64,000 bases of DNA from Paramacrobiotus metropolitanus (GCF_019649055.1 NW_026570279.1:248001-312000), one strand, 5' to 3'; shown: positions 48,501-61,512, numbered from the stretch's first letter. Numbers and translations are program-made. Notes: generated from the sequence alone by a model not told the origin.

Positions 48501-51500
48501 CTGTATACACACTGCGAGATTTTTTAACATACTGAAGGTTCACCAAAGCAGTATGTACCTGCAACTTTAACACTAGCCTCGGCTTGCAATCTCAGTACAA
48601 AATAAAAAAAAAATTTGTGAATTTTTTTCTAACATTTTTCAAAAGATTAAAATAAAATGCTGCAACCCAACGGCAGAGCGATCATCGACCAAAACATAAT
48701 ATTTCGAAATAATTAAAAAAGCGAAAGCAAGCAAGTGCTTGAATGGATCTAATTTCGCGCAAAATTAGCAAAAAATAAACAGCCCCTAAATCTGAAAAAT
48801 GTTCAAATATAACTGCCTAATAAAAACCGTAAACCTTTTTCGAAATAATCTTGAAATACCAATCAGTCTGATCCGTACCAGCCCATAATTCTCTCGAGAC
48901 TTCGTAGTACAACGGCTGATGCCTGATTCATCTCATTTATGCGCCAATGCAAAGTTGCAAACATGTAACTAGGCTGCATCGTGAAAACCAAAATCACCGT
49001 AAATATTTTTTGAAATAATTTAATACGATAATATAAATTTTGAAATGTGATAATATAATAACAATTATATGTTTGTTTACTACGGTCAATATTCCATTAA
49101 CAATCAGCAGTCACATCAATACAGCCTTCTGAAAAAGCCATAAAGTTACAAATGCAAAATATTTTTAATTCACACCCGCAAATTCGAATTTGGAATTTTA
49201 CCCAAAACAGCCACTTACATGCGGCATTTGGAGCATGACCGCCGCCGGCAGGATCTTACAGATCCACCTCTCCCCCACGGTAATCTCCGACGTATAGCAG
49301 AAATCAATCAGTTTCCCGAGAATCCGCGGACAAATATTCTCCAACTTGACCAGCTCCTCCTTCTCCTCCTTCATCCCGGTGGTGAACATGGCGCGGAAGT
49401 AGTTGGAGCTGGCGGCCAGCACGACGCGGTGGGCGGGGAAGACTTGCAATCCGGCTTGGAGCCGGACATCGCAGAGGGAGCCACCGGCGGCCTTCCGCAG
49501 CTCGTTCATGACGAGAAAGGCATCCACGGGATACTGGACGTTCTTGCAGTGCAGGGTGTTGGGCGGGGGGAGGGGCTGCTCGCTGACGACGGTCCCGACG
49601 GCCTGTTCGCGGCGCCGGAAGCAGATGGGCCCGGTGCAGGGCGGGCGGGGCAGGCCGCGACCTATGCAGCGGGAGGCACCACTGTTACCGAACTGCTGCA
49701 CTGCAATTCACTGTCAGTTGGATACTGGCCAAGGGGTTAGTCATGCGCCGCGAGAGATTTGCCAATGCAGAAGCGGAACACACCCCCAGACGCAGCCACT
49801 CAGGGACGTTTGCACAGTAACCAGCCAACCAGTTTTCACGAGCAACGAAATCGTGTAAAAACTGAATAATTAATTTAGATTATTATTTTTTATTCAACTG
49901 TTATTTTTAAAATTACTATTACCTAAATTAAAATTAATCAAAATAATTTAAAATTACAAAAACCAAGTATTTTTGGTCCTAATGTTTTTTTATCAGGGAC
50001 TTTTAAAATTTTCAGGCACTTTTCAGTGTGCATAAAACTGCAATAAACATTATTTAACGCTACCAAAATCAGAGAACAAATTCCTTTAAAACCAGTTAAT
50101 TATCCAGAACACTAAACCGATCAGGAAGTTTTAAAAATATCCCAAACATTCATTTTAAAGCTAACAAAACAAACACACTAATGAAAGAAATTACGACTTG
50201 ATTCGCGAAAAAATCCCAATAAGAAGTTCAAAACGTTTCGGCTCAAGCCATAAAAAATCTTACAACACAACCATAAAACCGTCCACAAAAAACTTGAAGG
50301 GAATGTATATTGTACTCCCGATTATTATTCTTTCTTATGTGATAAAATTTTTGGGAGATAAGCTCAGATTACAAGGAGTTCCTTATACCCTACACTACGA
50401 TCGCGCACACTGACACCCCATCACCCAGTTCCAACATGACACGGTCCAAGTGCACAGATTTGCAAACACAGACTACCAACCTTTGCATCCAAAGGGCGGC
50501 CAGTTGTTGACGGTGTTGTCGGGGAGTCTACCGACCAGCACCACCGGCGGCACGGGAATCCGCCGCGGCACGAAGTTGGGCGGCAGCTCCACCGTGTGGT
50601 TCAGGTCGCGGCAGGCCACACAGTCTTGGGAGCAGCCGTGGGGTGCGGCCGGCGATTCCAGCTCCGGCATCTCCACGTCCGTGGAACGCTCGCATTTCCG
50701 ACCTAACAATTACGTACGAATTCGCATCATCAACAGTTCTACGAAATCAAATGACTGAAATTTATCTAGCATCGATTTGTTCTCCTTCAAATTATGCCAA
50801 TGCGCACTACAGCATCTTTCACAAATCGGTTTATCTTCACAATTTATTTTTTTCACATTGAGAAATTTGCCTTAGAACTCATTCGCAATGAGGTCAAGCG
50901 TTTTTTAAACCTAAGCCTGTAATTTTACGCACTTGATTTTTAGCTAAATGTTACGCATGATGCAATCCGAGTTCCGCAATTTTTGAGCAGAGAATTAATA
51001 GTCAGAAAAATTATTCCAGTGCACGAAGTACAATGACAGAATTTTTACACTCTATTCAAAATTTGACGAACTGGATATTTTGTAGGCTGACGGTGAGCTG
51101 GCAATTTTAACGAATTAAACGATTTTTTCATTAAATTACACTGTGCTAAAAACTAAAGTAAATGGCAAAAGAATTCAGCAAATATTTTTTGGGAAACAAA
51201 ATCCGAAAATTATTCCAGTTAACCCGATCGTAGTAATGACGCAATCTACGCACGAGGCGCACATTAATTCGCAACAATCTGTTGGCGTGAGAAACGAATC
51301 CTTTGAAGTTTCTCAGGAAATCTTACACATGAATACATCGAAGCCAGATCAGTGAGTAACAAGATCGGACAAACGTCATTACATGTGAAAAAAAACAACT
51401 CCCTGAAACCGTGATTACGCGTGTTTACACGCCGATCAAGAATTCTGCTTGCATAAACAAAATTCGAAAGAAACCGACAACACTCAACAATGCTTATTTA

Positions 51501-54421
51501 CAGCTGTCGGAATATCCGATTTAAGTTATGTCGAAATTTAAACTCAAAACAGATTATCATAAAAACATTAAAACATCACGCCTGCCAGTACCATCTTAGC
51601 AGATATTTTTTAAAGAATCTCAGAAATAAATCGAAACTGCCGGAAGCTAAAACGACAAAGCCAAACAAGTCCGCCGTTAATTGCGCGTTGCGCGACAACT
51701 GCCAACTTAATGACTACTGAATAAATCCAAGAAAAAGGCTTCAAAACTAACGCTTTTTTGGACTGCCCCAGTCAACACGCTTTCTAAATAAAGGCAAAAT
51801 CTATTAAAAAATATTATATCAAACGAATAAAAAGGTTTTAAATCGATAATTCATGATAAAATATTAAAATTTAAAACACTAACAACAAATCAATAATCTG
51901 AAAGATCAAGATCGATAAAAAGCCGGTACGAAAACAAATAAATCACTGTAGACTAAAAATATCGAATCGAATTTACAACACCATAATAAACGATCACGAA
52001 GAAAACAATTAAAGTATCAAGAAGAAATTGACGCGAAAATTTCAACGGGTCAAAAAACCTAGCGAGATTTTGTCAGAGGAAAAAAACGTAAAAAATTACC
52101 GGTACAAAACTATGAATAACCACAAATAAATAAACTTCGGGATGCTTAAAAAATTCTGCTACAATAACTTCCCACAATAATTCCTTAATTACGCCGCACG
52201 TACCCATATCAGACAATAAAATTAACCAAGCAAAATTAAAATCGGAAATAATACATCCATAGACGAGCAGGCAGACCCAATAACTAGACAGCGTTCACGC
52301 AACAAATACGATACAAAAATGACCTCCCGTCCAAACGCAGATCGCACACTCCATCAGGGACGCGCACTGCAATCACGGCCCAGTAATCTCTTATCACACA
52401 AACTGCCCCGCATAACAATTTATTAAACCTCTGTACACTGTACGCTATTAATGCCCGAAAATTTGCGGTGCAATCAGAGTGAAAATATCAGCATATTTTC
52501 ACACAGCGCACGCACGTATCATGCATTTGCTGTACACTGTATTGTACAACAGCATCGTCATGCCGCAATGGCACTATAGCGACTATACTGCATACCGTTC
52601 AGCATGACGTCGGCGAAAATCATACGGGTGGATGGCGTGTCCTCGATCGGAACTGAATTTTCATTGCTTCCGATAATTTGTGCTCGAGCATGACTCGTCA
52701 GAAACCGCCAACACACTGAGAGAGAGATTACAGGTTATCAATTGCTAGAAACTGCCGATTCATCAGTGTCGGCTGATGTGTTCGAGTATACACGGAAAAC
52801 GGCGCAAAAAAACGTCTCAGCGAAAAAACAATGCGGCAACCTTGCCTGGATATATTATTTGCATAAATATTTGTCTTGCGCTGTTACGCTGACACTTCGC
52901 GGTGAAATGACCGAGAGTAAATTAACTTGTAAGAGAAAAAAGCGCCATTCAACGGCAACAGTCGTCACTCTGTCACCTGACCGGTGATTTTTCGTGGCTG
53001 ATTGGTGCGGGTGATCTATGAAGACGGGTTGCTGATTGTTATCGCACACTCGTGTTCCAACCGGATGTTTGTCGGTGGGAAAATTAAATGCGGTTATTTA
53101 TTTTTTTGTGAAGCGTGATTAATTATGAACGCGCTGCACCGCAGGATACAGTGCGATACACTGCACAACAACACGCGGATTCTCACCGGACAAAAATGCT
53201 AATACGATTCTCATACAGCGCATTAACATTTAAATGAATTTTTCAGCATATATAAAGGCCGGAACATGTGAAGGAAGAAAATTTACAGTCGGCCGTGTTA
53301 AAATCTGACGCCTGTTTTATTTACCCAAATGTGCGAAAATCTGTTAATTTTTCCGTATAACCGCGTATGCTAAATTAGAAAATACTAGTGCATTATTTAA
53401 TCGCTTACAGAATTATCCAAAATGATACAATGATTTAATTTCAACTCATTTACAAGAAGAAAATTTACAATTTACAATTTAAATTTACAAGAAGCACTCT
53501 GCGCTTCGTTATAATGATTAATATTAAATTAAATTAATTTTTAATTTAAACGATTATTTCGTCGAGTGTGCTTAGGAACAATAACGAACACCATTCAATA
53601 CGGCAAAAGTATCCCAAAGAAATTCGGTAAAGTATAACCGTGAAGCGAAAGTTATACATGATATTAATTTTTATCTTTTTGTAATACACAGCAAAAATAT
53701 AGATAAAATTTCAAACGCCACATTTATGGTCTATCAGAGCGCGAGTTTGCGTTAAAATGGCAATCTGTTTAGTGGAGTACGTATCGCGAAAACGACGGCT
53801 GGCGTAAAAGATAAGAACCACAAAATTGAAAACTGATAAAGCGACAAAATTATAATAAATAAATGGCAGTTTTTGATAAACATCCAACAGCTGATCTCAC
53901 ATGCTCTGGTGCTCATGCAATAATTCATAATTAATTATTTCCAATATCGCTTCATGAGACTGTATTTTGGCGAAGGTACTTCCTAGAATTTAGATTAGCG
54001 CAAACTTTAAATTATTTGAAAAATTTATTAAATAGTAGTAGCAAATTATTTTCTAGATAATCCGTAAACTGACGATCGATCTTTCGAAATTCGAGCAAAC
54101 ATAAACTAATTTGGCATCAATTTAAAATACAGGTATGATGACTTAGCGCAAGCGGTACTTCTTTGTATAGCACCGCGGCTCCCCTCAACCGCAAACCGGA
54201 GTTTAACGACTCAACCACAAATTAACGTTTAATTTTTTTACTGCTGTACCTGCGTTATGATTACATCCTCCGTTGAGTTGCGGAGGCAATCCATGCGCAC
54301 AAAACGTATCCATATTAACGCTACGACCCTCCTGGTGGGTGCCGCTCCATCCGTTTAAACTTGGCTCGCCGGAGTTTGACACGGCGCCCGGGATCGACTG
54401 ATCGGGAGACGGTTTGTTCAT
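42503..54421 (-). CDS. Keap1: Keap1 (KLHL19), BTB–BACK–kelch Cul3 adaptor, eight exons
   Basis: Exons: 54421–54250, 50702–50481, 49700–49219, 48418–48185, 46482–46119, 45256–45028, 44164–43959 and 42840–42503. All junctions are GT–AG with matching phase; the sum is 2247 nt, 748 residues. A ~180-residue N-terminal extension precedes the BTB (about 185–290), BACK (to about 430) and six kelch blades. 'GNSDSNAVDAYDP' in blade 2 and the C-terminal layout identify Keap1 over other kelch-like proteins. In animals Keap1 holds Nrf2/CncC for Cul3 ubiquitination and releases it when its cysteines are modified. Cys399 and Cys414 align with human C273 and C288. The position of C151 is Trp277, with Cys279 two residues on. 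Most Nrf2-pocket residues I remember are kept. Confidence 0.9.
42950..43170. repeat. AT-rich low-complexity 'aataaacag' tract in Keap1 intron 7
   Basis: Loosely repeated 'gataaataaa' and 'aataaacagcga' words fill about 220 bp of the last Keap1 intron. Confidence 0.6.
43654..43665 (+). other. A-box-like motif TAGTACAGCGGC, Keap1 intron
   Basis: One of three near-identical words ('ttYgtagtacaRcggc') in Keap1 introns, all in the plus orientation. It fits the tRNA A-box consensus. A B-box-like 'gttcgatatc' lies about 60 bp downstream. It may be a relic of a tRNA-derived SINE. Confidence 0.35.
46779..46790 (+). other. A-box-like motif TAGTACAGCGGC, Keap1 intron
   Basis: Second occurrence of the 12-bp word, preceded by 'gagttcg' as at the third copy. 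No clear B box was seen downstream. Confidence 0.35.
48905..48916 (+). other. A-box-like motif TAGTACAACGGC, Keap1 intron
   Basis: Third occurrence, with one difference and preceded by 'gagacttcg'. A weaker relative (TATAGCACCGCGGC) is at 54164–54177, just after Keap1 exon 1. Confidence 0.35.
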
Positions 54422-55280
54422 CGTTGCAGAAAAGTCCACGCAGATCACAGCTCGGCATCAACTCGCAATAAAGACAGGCACTGTCTCACCTATGACCTAC
54501 ATAACGACTAGTCACTAGTCCGTCGGATTATAACGCAGATTTTGCTACGGGCACTTTACCGCAAAATTTAAAAAAAATACTCCAATAGGAAGACAAACGA
54601 TAGAAATCGACCAGTCAGAAAACTCCGAACAAATTCTCGTTCAGAGTGCCAAAAAGTGAAAAACGCACTTTCAGCAGCTTGATGGAAATTTATCACGATC
54701 GGGAAAATTTCGCACGGCTGGGCAGTCGTACAGGGAAATCGTTTCCGGAAGCTGCGTTTATACCTTGCATTTCCGGTGATACACATTCTAATTTACAAGC
54801 GTAATTCCCAAATATTATAACGTTTGTTTCTTTGAAATACCAGGATATTAAAAAATCTTTCTTGATTAATTCGTAAAGATACTACGTAACTTGGAATTTC
54901 TGACTGGAAAATTCTGGTAAAAACTGAGCAGAATTATTCGGCTGATTTGGTATGGTTTCCCTGTATCAAATGTGTAACGACGCAGGGGGACTTCGGAATA
55001 GTTGTAACGCGGGGGTGTCATACTGGCGTACGGTTACGTGACTTGTGATCCGGTGCGATTGGTCCACGTGTACATCTGCTCGCTCCTCCAACCAACACGA
55101 TTTATTTTGCATTTTCTGATTCAGCGATTCTTCATGAAATTTTCTTTCTCCGCTGTTCCACTTCTGTTTTTTATGGGAAACTCTTATGGAAGTTTATCCT
55201 TTTGATCGTGATTAAAACAAGTAGAATCTTAGGAGTGTTCGGTTTATAATCTCCTGCCTCTTCCATCGGGATTCTGCAGA
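54422..55280. promoter_or_regulatory. shared divergent promoter region of Keap1 and Derlin
   Basis: This ~860-bp interval separates the start codons of Keap1 (minus) and Derlin (plus), so it must hold both promoters or a bidirectional one. It contains CCAAT-type (ATTGG) and CACGTG elements near 55058–55070. No TATA box at a convincing position was noticed. Confidence 0.6.
55058..55068 (+). promoter_or_regulatory. ERSE-II element ATTGGTCCACG
   Basis: An exact match to the ER stress response element II consensus (ATTGG-N-CCACG), bound in mammals by NF-Y together with ATF6 (and XBP1). It lies 213 bp upstream of the Derlin start codon. Derlins are known targets of the unfolded protein response, so both position and target fit. 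Function in this organism is inferred. Confidence 0.6.
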
Positions 55281-57093
55281 ATGGCGACGAACGAATTATC
55301 ACTGTGGTATCACAGTATCCCGCAGATGACCAAATACTGGTTCACGGGATCCGTGGTGCTGCCTCTGCTCGGTCGTTTTGGCCTGATCAATCCGCAGTAT
55401 TTATTCCTGGATTTCGCAGCTACCTTCCGCCACTTTCAGGTAACCACTGCGTTGAAAGATGAGGCTTGTTTGCGCTGGCGTTGATTGTTGAATATGAAAT
55501 TGCTAAAACTGACGTTGATTGCAGTTATGGCGACCCATCACGGCGCTCTTCTATTTCCCCATATCACCGCGCACGGGATTCCATTATCTCCTCAATTTGT
55601 ATTTTCTGTACAATTATTCTTCACAGTTAGAATCAGGTAATGAAGGTTCTTTCATTTCTGCATACAGTATGCCAAATAACAATTGGCTCAGATCACAAAA
55701 TTAATGCTATTGAAATATTACAGTAATTGAATTTTAATCATTTTATTGATTGTTTTTGTTTTGAAACGTTCCAGGACACTTTGTTGGAAGACCAGCGGAT
55801 TATCTGTTTATGCTGATATTTAACTGGGCGTGCCTTGTTTTGATCGGATTATTCGCTGATCTTGGGGTAAGTGTTTTTTTCCAGGATTTATTTATCCATG
55901 GAAAAAAATTGTCACGTTGTTTGTTGATTGTGGTATGCACTATGCAGTCTACGGTCTGTTTACCATGGAAATTAAATGACTGTCGTAATTATTGTGTCAC
56001 GAGTACTTACATGTCATTACGAAAGTGTATTTTTTGAAATAACGCGGATTAACATTTGTAAATACGGTACTCGTTTATTGGCGAATGGATTCTTACAATA
56101 TCTTGTAGTTGTAGTGATACAACCATGAAAATCACTTATTTTTCGGCGATTCTGAATGGTGCGGTTAATTTTTACAAAGCGATTTTCCTATTTTTGACTG
56201 ATTTATTATTCTTATATACTGTTAATAATTCAATAATTAGTATCCATTATTTATTTCGAATCTTACATGTGATTATTGTTTGAGGCTCCATCGTTTCGCC
56301 CTTTTTTCGGGCAGAAAGGTATTTACGTTTCTACTAAATATTGAATATGCAGCTTTCGTAAAGCAGCAGACATAAGAATTTTCACTTGCATGAGTTTTTG
56401 ACATCGGAGCACTGGTACTTCTATTCGCATTAATTAAGTATTGTTTCATTAGTTTCTGATGGATCCGATGGTGCTGAGTGTCCTGTACGTGTGGTGCCAG
56501 CTCAACCGCGACGTGATCGTCAACTTCTGGTTCGGCACCCGCTTCAAGGCCCTGTACCTGCCCTGGGTGCTCTTCGGCTTCAACTTCATCCTGGGCGCTG
56601 GGTACGTATCCTTCTCCCGTGTTTTCTCTTTTATTATAATAACATATATTTAAAATAAGTTATTACTATGTTAATATTTCATAATCAAACCACAAAAGTG
56701 TACAAGTTTCTAAATTATTAACCAGAAAATTTTCCAATCGCCTGGTAGGATAGTTAGGATACCTTCTTTAATGGTGTTGGCTACAGAAGTGCGATAGTAC
56801 AGTAATATTAATGATTTCTCTGTTTTTACAGTGGAGTGTTTGATCTGCTGGGCATCCTCGTCGGCCACCTGTACTACTTCCTGACCTTCAAGTACCCGCA
56901 GGATATGGGTGGTCCCAGTCTGATCGGGACGCCGTCCTTCCTGTACCGCTGGTTCCCCAACACCCGGGTCATGGGAGGATTTGGAGCGCCGCCACCGGCG
57001 CGCCCACGGGCAGACGCCCCCGCCGATGATAATAATGCGGGCGCGGTGCCCCGGCCCCGGAATTGGGGCGCTGGACGACGGTTGAACGACTGA
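55281..57093 (+). CDS. Derlin-1-like ER-associated degradation protein, five exons
   Basis: Exons 55281–55439, 55525–55636, 55775–55866, 56453–56601 and 56832–57093 join in phase (0, 1, 0, 2), giving 257 residues. Derlins are rhomboid pseudoproteases of the ER membrane that help move misfolded proteins to the cytosol for p97/VCP and proteasomal degradation. Visible hallmarks are the N-terminal 'SIPQMTKYWF', the WR motif in 'WRPITALFYFP', 'GTGFHYLLNLYFLYNYS', 'RPADYLFML' and 'SVLYVWCQLNRD…FWFGTRFKA'. The C-terminus ('GGFGAPPPARPR…RNWGAGRRL') has the proline/arginine-rich tail of Derlin-1 rather than the shorter Derlin-2/3 tail. Head to head with Keap1. No breaks. Confidence 0.92.
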
Positions 57094-59720
57094 ATGTCTT
57101 TGATACATGCGGCGAATGCGGTTGTTGTTTTATTCCTTTTTATCTTGAGGGATTTTGTGTTGTAATTTGATGGAGCGGCAGTTTAGTGAATTACTCGTGT
57201 TACACAAGTCTAACGATGCTGCACATGCGTTTGCTGCTGTTAGGTAGCAGCAGCTGTTAAATATCTGTTCTAATGGCGCTTATCCACTGCGTTATTAATT
57301 TTTACTGATTTATTTAAAGTATACGGTTCTAAAGAAAATTCCAACTTACAGTTTGGAAAGAGAATTGAAGAGACAAAAAAGAGTTATGAGAATATCGTAT
57401 AAAGCAAAGAACTGCAATTACGAAACCGAAGAAAAACCAGGAAACTTCCAGCTCGGCTACTCGCACCTCTGGAGAACAAAAGAAAATGCACCGAACCATC
57501 CGAAATTCCACATACACACAGCCGAGTCAATGGTCTTGTCCAAAATTTCTAATCGAAGATTGAATTATCTCATTTTCAGAAACATCAATCACGTAAGCCA
57601 GAAGATGACATTAATGCTCGCCGCGATGACATTAATGAAGTGACCCAGGCTCGCCGAAGATGAGCGTTACACAATATCATGCTGTTTCCGGCAGCCGGAA
57701 ATACCGGAAAATATGTGCATGAACATGGACAACCAAAGACATGTGGTGCCTTAACGGCCGGATTATTTAAGGAACCGTTGAGGCATTGTACAGGCCTTCA
57801 CTGTCCACAACCGGACTTGACCCAGTCCGTTCGCGCAGCGTCTGGCGTCCCAACGCGTCCAGATTCTGGGCCTACGGACTCGGTCGGTTTCGACCGTATT
57901 CGCAATGGCCATTTCGACCTCACACGGCTTATTAACAACCCCGGATAATTATTACTGCATACGTTGGCTGGAGGATCCGTGATGCTACAGGAGAGCCTCG
58001 CTGAACGGCCTGTTTACGGTATCGTTTAAATGTAGTAATAGGAAGAGGAAACGCGGCAGTTGTCTTGGGCGCAGTGAATGCACGTCAGAAGATCACAAAT
58101 GACGTCAGCGATTTTAGGTGTTGTGCAATGTTTAAAATTTACACATTTTACAGTAATAAGTGTAAATCTGCGCAAGCATATGTGATATGTGCACTTGCAT
58201 TTGCCGAATAACGAACATGCTGTTTTCACTACAACACTACAACTTGCCTTACTACAACATACTATTTTCTCTTGTTTTTGCTCTGTTTATTACAGGCTCC
58301 TTGTCCTTGGTATATTTTATATATTTCACATCAAAATTTGCCCTATTACCGAATGAAATATATCGAGTGCACCTTAACTGTGTTGATTAAAATCGAGTTA
58401 TCCTTACATGGCCTGTAACCACTTGCATACGTATATAGCCTCTGTTCGTCTCATTTTTTTAGTCAGATCCGATTTGTGGAGGCCAAGCACGGAGGGTTTT
58501 CGCTGTGTACAGATAGACGCTAGCGACACTGCCACGGTAAATTTAATGCCGCGTTTTGTTTTGTGTTTAATTATTAAATGCAGATAGGCGACAATACCGA
58601 GAAATGATGGACAAATCGTTGGAAACAGACTGCATTAACTTGTGGCCGTGCAAACCATGCTTGTGTTGTTTTCTACAGTATAAATTCTTACGTTGTCGGT
58701 GGCTGCTACTTGCTAGTGCTGTCATTTCTGTAAAAAACTGTCAAGATCATTCTGTGCTGTTTCTCGTTATACTTTACTTCCTGTACCAAAAAGCTTTTCG
58801 TTCGTGGTACCTGTAGATTCGCGCCTTCCCGTTCTCAGATTTCTGCTGTAGTTTTCAGCACGTATCCGACCTTTAATGTGGCATTGCTAACCATCATCAG
58901 AAGCTGCCAGTGCCACCAGCCGGCAGCCAATACCCATTCCCAGCATCAATAAATTATCGATTAAACTAATGCAGTATGTATGGATGTTATTACTGAAATA
59001 AACTAATGTAGTATGGATGTGTCTCTAGGACAGTATATACTATATAGATATTATTACTGTACACGCCTACACGGTGTGTTATTACAGTACGAGTATGCCG
59101 CGACCATGCAGAATTTTTCTGCGTTAAACGGTTTGCTGTCTGGTTAATTTAGTTATAAAAGGACGATTCAAATCGCGGCGACACTGGAAAAGCAATGGTA
59201 CTGTGAGTAAGAATAAAAGGTATTGTTTCAGTAGCAATTCTTCATCGTCATTATAAACCGTTGTGATTGTCATTGTTTTTGCAAGTACAACAAAACTCTA
59301 TCGTTGTGAGATACACCTCGAAAAGAGAATTACTAGTAAAATATGTGCATAATGTACGCCTCACAAAATTACTGCCATGAATATCATCGAATTAAAGTAT
59401 CGCATCATAATTGCCGCAACAATCCCGTCCGTGATCCCCAGCTTAATCGGGAGCAAAAAACTACGCGAGCTAGTAAATACGAATATGTACATATCTACGT
59501 ACATAAGACAATCATAGAAACTGCGACCATTAAAACAAAACCAGCAACTCGACAGCATTTGGCCTTTGAAGGTGGCGACGTGGCGTCCACAGTTTTCTGT
59601 CAAAGATAAGAAAAGATAAGAAAAACGGGTCAAAAACTTTGGTTATGCTTGGACAGATATCAAGATTGCGGCCAGTCACGCATACGGTATATTTATGGAA
59701 CCACATTACCTCATCCAGGA
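57094..59720. other. intergenic, nothing recognised
   Basis: No gene family was seen. There is a small direct repeat 'gatgacattaatg' (57603 and 57625) and loose 'taatg(c/t)agtatg' duplications near 58970–59010. Confidence 0.4.
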
Positions 59721-59722
59721 GC

Positions 59723-60777
59723 TCAGATTTCGTCGCCATACTCGCCGATTAGCTTGGCAGCCGCCAATTTCAGATCCCGCAGACCACGATCCTTGGCGAA
59801 CAACAGGTACTGCAGTGCATTATCCACGTTGACCGATGCAACCATTCCTTCTTCGCAGCGCACCCGCAGATCATCCATATCGTACTTGTCCGCAGCGTCG
59901 TACAATGTCGGTAGACTAGCAGATGGCAGCTCCTGCAGAGTGCATGTGTAGACAAACCTGATGAGCGCTTTCAAGACCGGACCATCGATATCCTTTATTT
60001 CGCAATGTCCCGACAATTTCTCCTTCATGTTGTTCTCGAACATGGCAGCAAATACCGACGAATGGGCAGCCAGCAGGGCACGATGGACGTCAAACTCTTG
60101 TCCATCGCGCGATATCAGTTTGCAGTCGGCTAAGCGTCCACTCTCCAGTAAAGCGCCGAAGCGTTTTACCAGAGGATGTTGATACGCCGGCACAGGGTCC
60201 TTCGATCCGCCATCAGAAGTTTTGGGATAAAACGCCAGTCTGACACACAGTATCGTCCCTGGGTTAATTGCGTAATAGTATTCATACTCGTCAGACATGT
60301 GGCCCAAAGGAATCGACAGAGAACGGGTCGATGTGAGCGTCTTTTTCACCTCCCAGCCATTCCGATCGACATTCACTATGTACGGTTCTCCGAATTGTTC
60401 ACTGTAAAGCATATGCTTGCAACAACGCGTAACCATAAAAAAGTTTTCTCAGCTTTCGTACAAATAAACAGATCGACGAACCCTGTTCCGCTGATGCAGC
60501 CTTCAACGCGCAGGGGCACTTTGCTGACAAGCTGATGCTTGCTGAGAGCTGGGTCAATCTTGAAAGAGGCGATCTGAGACTCATTCGTCACGATTGTTAC
60601 TCTCCAAGACGCTGCCGTCCCCGCCGCAATCCCGTAATGTCTCTCAGTTTCTTTTGCATCCATTTCTACAGTAGCCGTATACATCATCATTGCTCTTCCG
60701 AGGCGTGTTCCTTCGAAGTGCTCCACTGGAATCGTAAAGAGCCACGCGGTAGGGCGAAGACGAATTAGGTCAGCCAT
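59723..60777 (-). CDS. MATH-BTB protein (SPOP-like), two exons
   Basis: Exon 1 (60777–60482, ATG) encodes the first part of a divergent MATH domain ('AWLFTIPVEHFEGTRLG', 'AASWRVTIVT'). The donor GG|GTTCGT and an acceptor ending TTTACAG are phase 2. Exon 2 (60401–59723) continues 'EQFGEPYIVNVDRNGWEV' and then a canonical BTB: 'GRLADCKLISRDGQEFDVHR', 'LLAAHSSVFAAMFENNMKE' and 'LYDAADKYDMDDLRVRCE'. The product is 324 residues. SPOP-type proteins use MATH to bind substrates and BTB to bind Cul3. Intact; inverted neighbour of the copy at 61513. Confidence 0.85.
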
Positions 60778-60834
60778 TTCTCCCGCTTACGAACAAAACC
60801 GTCAATAAGCTACGAAATCCTATAATCTCAAAAT

Positions 60835-61500
60835 ATGCTACAAAACAAAACGCAAACAGCAATAGCTAAAGTAATCCTGACTGATTTTATGCGAAAAGTT
60901 ATGAGTTTTCTGGTCTCAACGTCGCAAATAATTATGTGCTGGAAATTTCAGGTTCGTTCGGCTGTCGGCACCCAACAGTTCTGTTTACAACCGAGCAGCA
61001 CCGAATGCTTCCCCTCTGCTACTCACTGGTCACATGCATGTCCTACTCGAAGTAGTCGGTACTCGTACGGTACGAATCGTACCAGATGCGAGTCACTTTC
61101 TCGCGGTAATGCTTTTTGCGCTCAGGAAACCTTCTGCATCGAGAGAAGACTGGAGGAAGTTTATTATGTGCTGAAATAATGTACTGTGTGATTTAGCGTA
61201 TTTAACGTTTAACCAATTTTCATTTGTGTAACCCAATAAAAACGGATACTTTCTCGCGTGCCGCCGTCTATGGCGCCAAACGATTATGAGTCTGTATGAC
61301 TCCTTAAGTCTAAACTTGCGGCACGTGGTGATTCGCGAAGTCGAAGCCTGAACATTCCAGTACTTTTTGCTTTTTTGTGGTAGTTAGCATCTCGTCATTC
61401 TCGTGAAACAGCATCTTAGTACGGACGTCGGACGGCGACAGTATTTAGTGGTGCAGCACATTCTGAGATTCGTTTAATATTCTAAGATTTCCTCGCTTGT
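60835..61500. other. spacer between the two inverted MATH-BTB genes
   Basis: The two genes point away from each other, so this ~730-bp interval holds both 5' flanks. No specific element was recognised. Confidence 0.4.
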
Positions 61501-61512
61501 CCATCGCCAAGA

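Noticed and set aside
49219-49858. Two long plus-strand open frames across the Keap1 BTB exon
   Set aside because: Antisense of a well-supported coding exon, with no domain of their own.
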